27,760 nucleotides of DNA. Source: Oscillospiraceae bacterium. Its GTDB lineage: Bacteria > Bacillota > Clostridia > Oscillospirales > Oscillospiraceae. The position numbers and the translations under genes were made by a program. The stretch lies in contig JAHHSH010000019.1 in the NCBI GenBank assembly GCA_020025345.1, positions 1-27,760 of the forward strand, written 5' to 3'. Below the pieces are notes generated by a model. It ran no database searches, was not told the origin of the DNA, and worked only from the letters and a program-made list of their open reading frames with translations. Of this stretch, positions 8,444 through 16,622 are shown in pieces (within the stretch, counting starts at the first letter, position 1; each line of letters begins with the position of its first letter).

Positions 8444-9581
8444 TTTCTGCCGCCTCCTTTACAGGGGAATCGTTGCTGTCTGCAGATGTCTCGGGTGCCG
8501 CTTTCTTGGCCTTATGGCCACGGAAGATGAGGCGGAAATTGATGAAGAACTCACAGCCCAGCATACAGAACAGCAGGATACCGGTGATGATATCAGAGAT
8601 CGAGGTGGGGACAGCCAGCGTGGTTTGCAGTGTCTGTGCACCCTTTTGCAGAATGGCCAGCAGAGCGGAAATGGCGATCATAGCAAATGCATTCAGCTGG
8701 CTGAGCCACGCCACAGTGATAGCGGTGAAGCCCACGCCGCCGGCTACGCCATCGTTCAGCGTACCGTTGGCACCGGAAACCAGAATGAAACCCACCATAC
8801 CACTGATGGCGCCGGAGAGGAACATGGTGCGCATCATGACGCGGCCCACATTCATACCGGCATAGCGGGCGGTATTGAGGGAGTCGCCGATGACGGCGAT
8901 TTCATAGCCCTGCTTGGAGTAGGTCATATAGAGGTGCATCAGTACCACCATGACCAGTACGATAATCCAGCCACAGTGAATGCCAAATACGCGGGGCAGA
9001 CATGCATCCGGGGCAAACTGCGGGATGATCTGTGTGCCCTTTTGACCTTCCCACGGGCCGCCTTGCAGCCAGCGGACAATACCGATGACAATATAGTTCA
9101 TCATCAGTGTGAATAGTGTTTCGTTGGTGTTCCAGCGAGCCTTAAAGAACGCGGGAATCAGGCCCCAGATACCACCGGCCAGCGCACCGGCCACAGCCAT
9201 TGTCACCAGCAGCACCGGGCCGGGCATCCGACCAGCCCAGAAGAGGGCGAAGTAGGTGGCGGCAATGGCACCGGCTGTGATCTGGCCTTCGGCACCGATG
9301 TTCCAAAAGCGCATTTTGAAGCAGGGGGCGATTGCCAGAGCGCAGCCCAGCAGAGGAACCGCAATCTTGACCGTTTGACGAATGGCTGTCGCGCGGCCCA
9401 GAGAGCCGGAGATAATGGTGCTATAGGCCTTGATGGGGTTGACGCCGGTAGCACCGATCACGAAACCGCCCAGGAACAGAGCCAGGAAAATAGAGCCGAT
9501 GCGGATGGCCCAAATCTGCCATGTGGCCATGTTTTCACGTTTGGACAGGCGGATCAGGGGTTCATGTTTTTTCTGTTCCAT
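8436..9581 (-). CDS. Nucleoside/purine ABC transporter permease 1 (NupP-like)
   Basis: A 381-residue multi-spanning permease. A charged N-terminal 20-residue segment precedes the first membrane helix (about 24-44); the WNIGAEGQ motif (93-100) marks the larger of the two permeases paired with BMP lipoproteins. The C-terminus is hydrophilic and cytoplasmic. Its ATG overlaps the ATPase stop codon by one base (TAATG) with GGAGG upstream, showing tight coupling of ATPase and channel synthesis. Together with the next gene it makes the heterodimeric pore. Substrate assignment to purine nucleosides is from family and context. Confidence 0.9.
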   Translation of the reverse strand: MEQKKHEPLIRLSKRENMATWQIWAIRIGSIFLALFLGGFVIGATGVNPIKAYSTIISGSLGRATAIRQTVKIAVPLLGCALAIAPCFKMRFWNIGAEGQITAGAIAATYFALFWAGRMPGPVLLVTMAVAGALAGGIWGLIPAFFKARWNTNETLFTLMMNYIVIGIVRWLQGGPWEGQKGTQIIPQFAPDACLPRVFGIHCGWIIVLVMVVLMHLYMTYSKQGYEIAVIGDSLNTARYAGMNVGRVMMRTMFLSGAISGMVGFILVSGANGTLNDGVAGGVGFTAITVAWLSQLNAFAMIAISALLAILQKGAQTLQTTLAVPTSISDIITGILLFCMLGCEFFINFRLIFRGHKAKKAAPETSADSNDSPVKEAAENE

Positions 9582-11122
9582 TATTTCGCCTCCTTTCCGC
9601 CAATATGGGTCATCAGCAGACCCAGCTCTTCCTTGCTGGAAGAGGCGGCGTCCACAATTCCGCTGACCTTACCGCCGCACAATACCAGAATCCGGTCGCA
9701 CAGCTCCAGCAGCACGTCCAGATCCTCGCCAACGTAGACAACGGCGACGCCCTGCATTTTCTGCTGGGTCAGCAGGTTATAAATCGTATAGGAAGTGTTG
9801 ATGTCCAGACCGCGAACGGCATAGGCTGTCATCAATACGCTGGGGGAGCTGGCGATTTCGCGGCCCACCAGCACCTTCTGGACATTACCGCCGGACATAC
9901 GCCGTACAGGGAAATCCGTGCTGGGTGTGACGACCTCCAGATCTTTCCAGATCTGCATGGCCAGCTCGTTGGGGTCCTTGCGATTGACAAAAATGCCCTT
10001 GCCCTTGCGCCAGGAGCGCAGCATCATGTTGCCGGTCATGCCCATGGAGCCGACCAGACCCATGCCCAGCCGATCCTCGGGGACAAACGCCATGGCCACA
10101 CCGGCCTTGCGGATTTGCATAGGGGTCTTGCCCACCAGATTGGCGGGTGCTGTGCCCTCCGGGGTATACATGATGGAGCCGGAGGAAATGGGATGGAGAC
10201 CGGCAATGCACTCCAGCAGCTCGCGCTGGCCGGAACCGGAGATACCGGCAATGCCCAGAATCTCACCGCCCATGGCGGTAAAGCTGACATCATCCAGCCG
10301 CTTGATGCCTTCATCGTCAAAGCAGGAAAGGCCGCTGACGGTCAGGCGGGGCTGCGGATTGTCGTAGTGGGGACAGTCGATGTTCAGCGTGACGCTGTGG
10401 CCCACCATCATCTCCGTCAGTGCCTGAGGATTTGTCTCGGAGGTGTTGACGGTGCCGATGTACTGGCCCTTGCGGAGAACCGCTACCTTGTCAGAAATGG
10501 CCATTACCTCGTGGAGCTTATGGGTGATGATGACGATAGCCTTTCCGTCATTGCGCATATTCTGCATGACAGAAAACAGCTTATCCGTCTCCTGCGGCGT
10601 CAGTACGGCAGTGGGTTCGTCCAAAATCAGAATATCGGCGCCACGGTAGAGCACCTTGATGATCTCTACTGTCTGCTTTTGCGACACAGACATATCGTAA
10701 ACCTTCTGAGAAGGATCGATATCAAAACCGTATTTTTCGCAGATCTCCCGGACACGGGCGTTGGTGGCCTTCATATCCAGCTTGCCGCCCTCGTCCAGAC
10801 CCAATACGATATTCTCCGCCGCAGTAAACACATCGACCAGCTTATAGTGCTGGTGGATCATGCCGATGCCATAGTGGAAGGCCTCACGGGGAGAGGTGAT
10901 GGAGACGGGCTTACCGCCTACCAAAATTTCGCCCTCATCGGGATAGTAAATACCGGAGAGCATATTCATGAGCGTGGTCTTACCGCTTCCGTTTTCGCCC
11001 AGCAGAGAGAGAATCTCGCCCCGCTGCAGGCAAAGGTTGATACGGTCATTGGCCACCACATCACCGAAGCGTTTAGTGATGTTTCTCAGTTCGATAGCAC
11101 AAACAGGTTCCAAGGCTGTCAT
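9581..11122 (-). CDS. Nucleoside/purine ABC transporter ATP-binding protein (NupO-like)
   Basis: A 513-residue protein with two fused ATPase domains that energises the transporter at the inner membrane face. Domain 1 has Walker A GENGSGKT (42-49), an unusual signature region MSVSQKQTVEI (144-154) and Walker B LILDEP (165-170). Domain 2 has the degenerate Walker A GISGSGQR without the lysine (293-300), a good signature SGGNVQK (410-416) and a Walker B region reading MTAYAVRGLD (431-440), in which the usual AAQPTRGLD is altered. AAAGG touches the ATG at 11122, so a start a few codons on (for example TTG at 11113) is possible. A hairpin separates it from the lipoprotein gene. Confidence 0.92.
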   Translation of the reverse strand: MTALEPVCAIELRNITKRFGDVVANDRINLCLQRGEILSLLGENGSGKTTLMNMLSGIYYPDEGEILVGGKPVSITSPREAFHYGIGMIHQHYKLVDVFTAAENIVLGLDEGGKLDMKATNARVREICEKYGFDIDPSQKVYDMSVSQKQTVEIIKVLYRGADILILDEPTAVLTPQETDKLFSVMQNMRNDGKAIVIITHKLHEVMAISDKVAVLRKGQYIGTVNTSETNPQALTEMMVGHSVTLNIDCPHYDNPQPRLTVSGLSCFDDEGIKRLDDVSFTAMGGEILGIAGISGSGQRELLECIAGLHPISSGSIMYTPEGTAPANLVGKTPMQIRKAGVAMAFVPEDRLGMGLVGSMGMTGNMMLRSWRKGKGIFVNRKDPNELAMQIWKDLEVVTPSTDFPVRRMSGGNVQKVLVGREIASSPSVLMTAYAVRGLDINTSYTIYNLLTQQKMQGVAVVYVGEDLDVLLELCDRILVLCGGKVSGIVDAASSSKEELGLLMTHIGGKEAK

Positions 11123-11180
11123 CCTTTCTTTGCATGGGTAGGTGAAAAATCATCTTTGAGTGGAAGAGACATTTGTAAGA

Positions 11181-11211
11181 AAAAGAGGCTGCCGCGGGGA
11201 CAGCCTCTTTT
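11181..11211 (-). terminator. Attenuating terminator between lipoprotein and ATPase genes
   Basis: An 11-bp stem (AAAAGAGGCTG / CAGCCTCTTTT, 9-base loop) followed by a T-run on the minus strand lies 16 bases past the binding-protein stop. It should let the lipoprotein be made in excess over the membrane parts of the transporter. Confidence 0.85.
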
Positions 11212-11226
11212 GCGTAAGTAGCCCGA

Positions 11227-12444
11227 TTATTCGTCGGTGGTGATGCCGTCGATGTTCTCAACGAAGTAGGGAGCAGACTGGAATTCGGACTCGTGGAAGT
11301 AACCGTCAGAGACAGCTTCCTCGGAATCAGCAGCGAAGTCGCCGTCGGTATCCAGAGCAAAAGCGTGGGTCAGAGGCTGACCGCCAACAGTAAAGGTAGA
11401 GGTGTCAAAGACATGCAGGGTACCATCCTTGATGGCCTTCTCGACCTCAGCCAGCTTGTCAGCAGTGCCGGGAGCAGCGATCTTCTCGTTCAGGTCGGTC
11501 AGAACAACAGCGCTCTCATCAATACCATGGCACCAATCCTGCTCCAACTCGCCGCCGTTGGCAATAGTCTCGATGGCGTGGGTAAAGTAGACGGACCAGT
11601 CGATACGGGTACCGATCAGAGAAGCCTCGGGAGCGACACCGATCATATCGTTATTGTAGCCAGTGTGGAATGCGCCCTTGGACTGAGCGGTAGTAGCAGG
11701 GGTGGTGTTGTCGGAGTGCTGGGAGATCAGCACGCAGCCCTCATCGCACAGAGCGGAGGCGGCATTGCCCTCAGCAGTAGCGTCAGACCAGGAACCCACG
11801 AACTTCACCTTCATGGTGACAGAGGGGCAAACGCTCTTGGCGCCCAGATAGTAAGCGGTGTAGCCGGACTTCACCTCGGCGTAGGGATAAGCACCCACAT
11901 AGCCGATGACAGCCTTGTCAGCATCCAGCTTACCGGCATCAATCTGCTCCTGCAGCTTCATGCCAGCCACCACGCCGGCCAGATAGCGGCCCTCATAGAT
12001 GTTGGCGAAAGCGTTATGAGTGTTCTTCAGATCATCGCGGGAAGAAGCACTGTTGGTGCAGGCGATAAAGGTGATGTCGGAATAATCCTTAGCAACCTTC
12101 AGCATATGGGGCTCGAAGCCGAAAGAGTTGTTGATGATGATCTCACAGCCGGCCTCAGCCAGTTCCATGTTGGCATCCTCGCACTTGGAGTCCTCAGTAA
12201 TATTGTACTTGACGACCCACTCCACATTGATGCCCTTGGCCTTCAGAGCCTCGGTAGCGGCCTCCTTGCCGCGGATGAAGTTGTAGGTGTAGCCCTGATC
12301 GTTTTCATCGCCGATGCAGATGAGGCCCACCTTGATGGTTTTGCCATCGGTGTTTTCGGGATCCTTTTCCTCACCACCGCCGCCGCAGGCGACCAGGCTC
12401 AGAGCCATGATGAGAGACAGGATCAATGCAAGAAACTTCTTCAT
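11227..12444 (-). CDS. BMP-family nucleoside-binding lipoprotein (NupN-like)
   Basis: A 405-residue substrate-binding lipoprotein anchored outside the membrane. The signal peptide ends in the lipobox LVAC with the lipidated Cys20, followed by a GGGGEE linker. The mature part has BMP/PnrA features: KVGLICIGDENDQGYTYN near the start, then ANIYEGRYLAGVVAGM, and VGAYPYAEVKSGYTAYYLGA. BMP proteins typically bind purine nucleosides. AAGGAGG lies eight bases before the ATG. It is the first gene after a perfect -10 promoter and ahead of ATPase and permeases. Longer than many PnrA proteins (about 340-360); some relatives in this group may bind bases or autoinducer-like ligands instead. Confidence 0.93.
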   Translation of the reverse strand: MKKFLALILSLIMALSLVACGGGGEEKDPENTDGKTIKVGLICIGDENDQGYTYNFIRGKEAATEALKAKGINVEWVVKYNITEDSKCEDANMELAEAGCEIIINNSFGFEPHMLKVAKDYSDITFIACTNSASSRDDLKNTHNAFANIYEGRYLAGVVAGMKLQEQIDAGKLDADKAVIGYVGAYPYAEVKSGYTAYYLGAKSVCPSVTMKVKFVGSWSDATAEGNAASALCDEGCVLISQHSDNTTPATTAQSKGAFHTGYNNDMIGVAPEASLIGTRIDWSVYFTHAIETIANGGELEQDWCHGIDESAVVLTDLNEKIAAPGTADKLAEVEKAIKDGTLHVFDTSTFTVGGQPLTHAFALDTDGDFAADSEEAVSDGYFHESEFQSAPYFVENIDGITTDE

Positions 12445-12488
12445 TCAAATGTCCTCCTTCAAATTTGATTTTTGTAGGGATACTGCTT

Positions 12489-12515
12489 AGAATTGTGGGA
12501 AAATCCACAAATTCT
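12489..12515 (-). promoter_or_regulatory. Leader hairpin / inverted repeat at the transporter transcript start
   Basis: An imperfect 10-bp inverted repeat (AGAATTGTGG / CCACAAATTCT, 6-base loop) begins just after the predicted transcription start. No T-run follows it, so it is not a terminator. It could be an operator or a 5' mRNA-stabilising hairpin. Confidence 0.4.
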
Positions 12516-12523
12516 CCAAAAAG

Positions 12524-12552
12524 ATTATATAGTAAATAGTTCCAAAAAGCAA
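12524..12552 (-). promoter_or_regulatory. Sigma-A promoter of the transporter operon
   Basis: On the minus strand, -35 TTGCTT (12547-12552) and a perfect -10 TATAAT (12524-12529) are 17 bases apart, about 75 bases before the lipoprotein start. A weak PurR-box-like AACCGAA overlaps the -35 side and is only suggestive. Confidence 0.72.
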
Positions 12553-12708
12553 CCGAAAACCAGGGAGGAAAATTCACATTCTCACAAAGCTACAAAAGTT
12601 TTATGCATTCAAAACATGAAATGACCCAAAATGCAGAAATTTGCAAAAATGTTATCATAAATGCTTATGGCAGGAATAATGGTAGAAAAAGGCAGAGGGG
12701 GGTGGAAA

Positions 12709-13647
12709 TTATTGGAAGAACATTGTTCCGGTTTTTCCTTCGATTCCATCCTTGGCTTTTTCCAGTGCAGTGATCAGCGCTCTGCGGCCGGGCTTGGAGC
12801 GGGCGAACTTGGCTGCGGCCTGTACCTTAGGCAGCATGGAGCCGGGAGCGAAGTGCCCCTCGGCGGCATAGCGATCCGCATCGTCGGGGGTGAGGGCAGA
12901 GAGCCACTGCTCATTTTCCTTATTAAAGTTGATAGCCACCTTTTCCACTGCTGTCAGCAGGATCAGCATATCCGCATCCAGCAGTTCCGCCATCAGTTCC
13001 GAGGCGAAGTCCTTGTCGATCACGGCACCCACACCCCGGAGGTGGTGATTCTCTTCCTCGACCACGGGAATGCCTCCGCCGCCGCAGGCCACCACCACGG
13101 CACCGCCGTCGCTGAGGATCTTGATGCAGGGAGCCTCTACAATGCTAACAGGCAGGGGAGAGGCCACATAGCGCCGCCAGCCGCGGCCGGCATCCTCTTT
13201 CATAATGTAGCCGGTTTTGGCCGCCACCTCACGGGCTTCCTCCTCCGTGAGAAATTTGCCGATGGGCTTGGTGGGGTTTTGGAAGGCGGGGTCATCCTTG
13301 TCTACCACGGTTTGGGTGATGAGGGTACACACCGGCTTATGGATGTCGCGCCTGAGCAGTTCCTCTCGCAGAGCGGATTGCAGATCGTAGCCAATATAGG
13401 CTTCGCTCATGGCACCGCAGACGGACAGGGGCGTGATGGCCTGTTTGGCATCCTCGTGGGTGAGGGCGGTCATGGCGTTATTGATGATGCCGACCTGCGG
13501 ACCGTTGCCGTGGGTGATGATCACCTCGTTGCCCTCGGTGATCAGGTCAACGATGGCCTTGGCGGTGATGCGGACGGCCCGGAACTGTTCTTTCAATGTT
13601 GTGCCCAGAGCGTTGCCGCCCAAGGCGATAACAATACGCTTGCTCAT
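12709..13647 (-). CDS. arcC: Carbamate kinase
   Basis: A 312-residue amino-acid-kinase-fold enzyme that transfers phosphate from carbamoyl phosphate to ADP, giving ATP, CO2 and ammonia. It begins MSKRIVIALGGNALG, followed by THGNGPQVG and the GGGGIPV segment, all classic for ArcC. An upstream in-frame ATG (13722) would add 25 atypical residues; GAGGTAAG sits before the ATG at 13647, which also gives the family's usual N-terminus and length. With no arginine deiminase or ornithine transcarbamylase here, and YgeW directly upstream, it most likely harvests carbamoyl phosphate released from ureido compounds. Confidence 0.95.
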   Translation of the reverse strand: MSKRIVIALGGNALGTTLKEQFRAVRITAKAIVDLITEGNEVIITHGNGPQVGIINNAMTALTHEDAKQAITPLSVCGAMSEAYIGYDLQSALREELLRRDIHKPVCTLITQTVVDKDDPAFQNPTKPIGKFLTEEEAREVAAKTGYIMKEDAGRGWRRYVASPLPVSIVEAPCIKILSDGGAVVVACGGGGIPVVEEENHHLRGVGAVIDKDFASELMAELLDADMLILLTAVEKVAINFNKENEQWLSALTPDDADRYAAEGHFAPGSMLPKVQAAAKFARSKPGRRALITALEKAKDGIEGKTGTMFFQ

Positions 13648-13687
13648 AGTTATGCTTACCTCAATTATATGTATGTGTTGTTGTACG

Positions 13688-13789
13688 AAAAAAGGCCTGC
13701 CGGAAAGAAATGCTGCAAACAATCAGTTCGAAAAGAAGCGTCAGAAAGACTTACGAGAACAGAAGTGACAGCATCCTTTCGGGCAGACC
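13688..13789 (-). terminator. Large-loop terminator/attenuator between ygeW and arcC
   Basis: On the minus strand GGTCTGCC (13782-13789) pairs with GGCAGGCC (13694-13701), followed at once by T6 (13688-13693). Inside, GAAAG and GATGCTG pair with CAGCATT and CTTTC, so a stem of about 20 bp with small mismatches encloses a loop of some 50 bases. The T-run position is right for intrinsic termination, but the loop is unusually long. Confidence 0.6.
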
Positions 13790-13803
13790 TGTAGGGATGA
13801 AAA

Positions 13804-14997
13804 TCAGTGGTTCTTGCGGTGTTCGTCGCCGGCATCCATCTCCATGAGAGCCTTGGCAGGATCCTTCACTTGAGAGAGGAAGATCATAGCGGCGATAATA
13901 TAGGGCTTGTAGCTGGCCTCCTTGTAAAGAGGCACCATGTAGCGATCGAAAACGGAGCTGTCCACTTCGCCCTTTTCACAGCTGACACCGGTGATGTCAG
14001 CGGGCAGGCAGTGCAGGTAAAGCGCTTTACCGTTCTTGGTTTTGCTCATCATTTCCTCGCTGCAGGTCCAGTCCTTATGCTGGGCGTTCTGGGCAAGAAG
14101 CCGCTGCTCCAGTGCATCGATACCCTCCTTGTCGCCAGCTTGATAGAGCTTGGTGCGCTCCTCCATCGCGGCGAAGGGGGCCCAGCTCTTGGGGTAGACG
14201 ATGTCGGCGTCGGCAAAGGCTTCCTCCATGGAGTTAGTCTTAGTGAAAGAACCACCGTTCTTGGCGGCGTTCTCAGCGGCGATCTTCTCCACCTCGGGCA
14301 TGACCTCGTAGCCCTCGGGATGTGCCAAGACCACATCCATACCCATGCGGGTGAAAAGACCGATCACGCCCTGTGGTACGGACAGAGGCTTACCGTAGGA
14401 GGGGGAGTAGGCCCAAGTCATGGCAACCTTCTTGCCCTTCAGATTTTCTACACCGCCGAAGTGATGGATGATGTGGAGCAAATCAGCCATGCACTGGGTG
14501 GGGTGATCCACGTCGCACTGCAGGTTTACCAGCGTGGGGCGCTGTTCCAGCACACCGTCACTGTAGCCTTCATCCAGAGCGTCCATGAAGGTTTTCTGGT
14601 ATTTGTGGCCCTCTCCGATGAACATATCATCTCGGATGCCGATTACATCGGCCATGAAGGACACCATGTTTGCTGTCTCACGCACCGTCTCACCGTGGGC
14701 AATCTGAGATTTCTTCTCGTCCAGATCCTGTACCTCCAGACCCAGCAGATTGCAGGCGGAGGCAAAGGAGAAGCGGGTGCGGGTGGAATTATCGCGGAAA
14801 ATGGAGATGCCCAAGCCGGAATCAAATACGCGGGTGGATTTATTGCGCTCGCGCAGATCGCGCAGAGCGTCGGCCACGGTAAAGATGGCGTCCAACTCTT
14901 CATCGGTCTTATCCCAAGTCCAATAGAAGTCGTTCTTATACATATTATTAATATGTAGTTTTTCCAAATGACGGGCCAGTTCCACGGTCTTGCTCAT
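13804..14997 (-). CDS. ygeW: YgeW-family carbamoyltransferase
   Basis: A 397-residue member of the aspartate/ornithine carbamoyltransferase superfamily, longer than ATCase or OTCase and matching the YgeW branch. Carbamoyl-phosphate motif STRTRFSFA is at 71-79, HPTQCMADL at 165-173 and HCLPAD at 329-334. Sequence around WAYSPSYGKPLSVPQG (195-210) replaces the usual amino-acid-binding loop. In Enterobacteria ygeW lies with ygeX, ygeY and arcC, a set now linked to anaerobic purine/ureide breakdown, where YgeW would phosphorolyse an ureido group (reported substrate 2,3-diureidopropionate). Here it sits between ygeY and arcC, so it likely feeds carbamate kinase. Confidence 0.9.
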   Translation of the reverse strand: MSKTVELARHLEKLHINNMYKNDFYWTWDKTDEELDAIFTVADALRDLRERNKSTRVFDSGLGISIFRDNSTRTRFSFASACNLLGLEVQDLDEKKSQIAHGETVRETANMVSFMADVIGIRDDMFIGEGHKYQKTFMDALDEGYSDGVLEQRPTLVNLQCDVDHPTQCMADLLHIIHHFGGVENLKGKKVAMTWAYSPSYGKPLSVPQGVIGLFTRMGMDVVLAHPEGYEVMPEVEKIAAENAAKNGGSFTKTNSMEEAFADADIVYPKSWAPFAAMEERTKLYQAGDKEGIDALEQRLLAQNAQHKDWTCSEEMMSKTKNGKALYLHCLPADITGVSCEKGEVDSSVFDRYMVPLYKEASYKPYIIAAMIFLSQVKDPAKALMEMDAGDEHRKNH

Positions 14998-15040
14998 AAT
15001 CTCTTTCTCCTTATTTAAATTTCACAGTTGATACACCGAC

Positions 15041-16438
15041 TTACTTGATGTCATTATCCGTCAGACTCTGACGGAACTGGGTGACGCTCTCAGACTTGTC
15101 ACCGGGCTGATAGAGCATGGGGACAGCGGCGTACAGCGCAGCGCAGGTCACCAGATCCTGCTTCCAGGTGATCTCATTGGGCGCGTGTGCCTGACTCTCG
15201 GCGCCGGGGCCGAAGCCTACGCAGGGAATGCCGTAGCGCCCCTGGATCGAAACGCCGTTGGTGGAGAAAGTCCACTTGTCGGTGAGGGGACGGCCTTCCC
15301 GTTTTTCGCGGGCAGTCTCGTCGGCGTAGAGACGCTTTTCGCCCCACAGGGCGTGGTGTGCGTCGATGAGAGCACGGACGTGGGGGGCGTCCTCACGGTT
15401 GATCCAGGTGGGGAAGAAGCACTCGGTCTCATACACAGTGCCGGTCCACGCGGGACGGTCATACATATACATACTGACCTTCACGTCGTCACCGTACTGA
15501 CGGACATGGGGTAGGTCCCGAATTTCCTGCAAGCAGGAATCCCAAGTCTCGCCGGCAGTCATACGGCGGTCAATGGAAATGGAGCAGCTGTCCGCCACAG
15601 CGCAGCGGGAGGGAGAGGTGTAGAAGATCTGACTGGTGGTGCAGGTACCACGACCCAGGAATCGGGCATCCTCATAGTGCTCGGGGTTATACTTGGGATC
15701 GAGCATCTTCACAAGACCCTTGATCTCGGTATCCTCGTTGGCGTCGTTCTCGTTGAGGGCACGGACATCCTGCAGAATATCGGCCATTTTGTAGATGGCG
15801 TTGTCGCCGCGCTCCGGGGCACTGCCGTGGCAGCTGACACCCTTCACATCCACACGGATCTCCATGCGGCCGCGGTGACCACGGTAGATGCCGCCGTCGG
15901 TAGGCTCGGTGGAGATGACGAATTCAATCTGCTTTTGTGCTTCCTCCTTGCTGGAGAAGTACTTATTGACGATGTATTGCCAGCACATGCCGTCGCAGTC
16001 TTCTTCCTGCACGGTGCCGACGACCATGATTTTGTACCCCTCGGGGATGAGACCCAGATCCTTCATGATCCGGCCGCCGTAGGCTGCTGCGGCCATGCCG
16101 CCCTCCTGATCGGAACCGCCGCGGCCGTAGATGACCTCTTCGGTTTCGTAGCCTTCATAGGGGTCATGGGTCCAGTTGCTGCGATTGCCGATACCCACTG
16201 TGTCGATGTGGGAGTCGATGGCGATGATCTTGTTGCCCTCGCCCAGCCAGCCAATCACATTGCCCAGACCGTCGATCTCGACCTTGTCATAGCCCAGAGT
16301 TTCCAGCTCCTGTGCGATACGGCGAATGACGCCTTCCTCTTCGCAGGATTCCGAGGGAATGGCAATCATATCCCGCAGAAAACGGCTCATATCCTGGCGG
16401 TATCCCGCTGCAGCTTGCTTGATGGCTTCAAAATCCAT
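15041..16438 (-). CDS. ygeY: YgeY-family M20 metallohydrolase
   Basis: A 465-residue zinc hydrolase of peptidase family M20, annotated elsewhere as a YgeY-family selenium-metabolism-linked hydrolase. Metal and catalytic residues are visible: SHIDT (76-80, His77 and Asp79), GRGGSDQEGG (105-114, Asp110), GTVQEED (141-147, catalytic and metal Glu pair) and a downstream STEPTDG. M20 enzymes of this type remove carbamoyl or acyl groups from amino acids, fitting hydrolysis of a ureido-amino acid. GGAGG lies six bases before the ATG. It is the first gene of the leftward ygeY-ygeW-arcC unit and has a near-consensus promoter. Confidence 0.9.
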   Translation of the reverse strand: MDFEAIKQAAAGYRQDMSRFLRDMIAIPSESCEEEGVIRRIAQELETLGYDKVEIDGLGNVIGWLGEGNKIIAIDSHIDTVGIGNRSNWTHDPYEGYETEEVIYGRGGSDQEGGMAAAAYGGRIMKDLGLIPEGYKIMVVGTVQEEDCDGMCWQYIVNKYFSSKEEAQKQIEFVISTEPTDGGIYRGHRGRMEIRVDVKGVSCHGSAPERGDNAIYKMADILQDVRALNENDANEDTEIKGLVKMLDPKYNPEHYEDARFLGRGTCTTSQIFYTSPSRCAVADSCSISIDRRMTAGETWDSCLQEIRDLPHVRQYGDDVKVSMYMYDRPAWTGTVYETECFFPTWINREDAPHVRALIDAHHALWGEKRLYADETAREKREGRPLTDKWTFSTNGVSIQGRYGIPCVGFGPGAESQAHAPNEITWKQDLVTCAALYAAVPMLYQPGDKSESVTQFRQSLTDNDIK

Positions 16439-16497
16439 AATGCACCTCCGTTATATTTATCTGCGTTGTCGGGGTAGTATGTTGTTCCTTTAATCCC

Positions 16498-16525
16498 ATC
16501 ATAGCACATGTAGCACAGATGTCAA
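16498..16525 (-). promoter_or_regulatory. Promoter of ygeY with direct-repeat spacer
   Basis: On the minus strand, perfect -35 TTGACA (16520-16525) and -10 TATGAT (16498-16503) with a 16-base spacer. Within it lies the direct repeat TAGCAC-ATG-TAGCAC (plus strand, 16502-16516), a plausible operator for the divergent regulator. Confidence 0.75.
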
Positions 16526-16566
16526 ACAAAAGTTTATGATACCTAAAAAATTTTTTGAATTAGAAG

Positions 16567-16594
16567 TTGATTTCTCTGAAAAATATGTTATGAT
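16567..16594 (+). promoter_or_regulatory. Promoter of the regulator-PLP enzyme operon
   Basis: -35 TTGATT (16567-16572) and -10 TATGAT (16589-16594) with a 16-base spacer, about 29 bases before the regulator's start codon. It is divergent from the ygeY promoter, the two being about 40 bases apart. Confidence 0.65.
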
Positions 16595-16622
16595 GAAAAA
16601 AAGACAGTGTAAGGAGGGTGCC

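Noticed and set aside
9521..11221. A 566-codon plus-strand open frame across the ATPase gene
   Set aside because: Antisense to Walker and signature motifs in the real frame.
12445..12708. Purine riboswitch before the nucleoside transporter
   Set aside because: No TTTCTAC junction or P1/P2/P3 arrangement on either strand; only a simple hairpin is present.
12661..13794. A plus-strand open frame over carbamate kinase
   Set aside because: Opposite to a gene with clear carbamate kinase motifs and a better start; no domains.
15041..16438. Selenocysteine codon in the selenium-linked hydrolase
   Set aside because: The frame is uninterrupted with no in-frame TGA; the selenium link is only in the family name.
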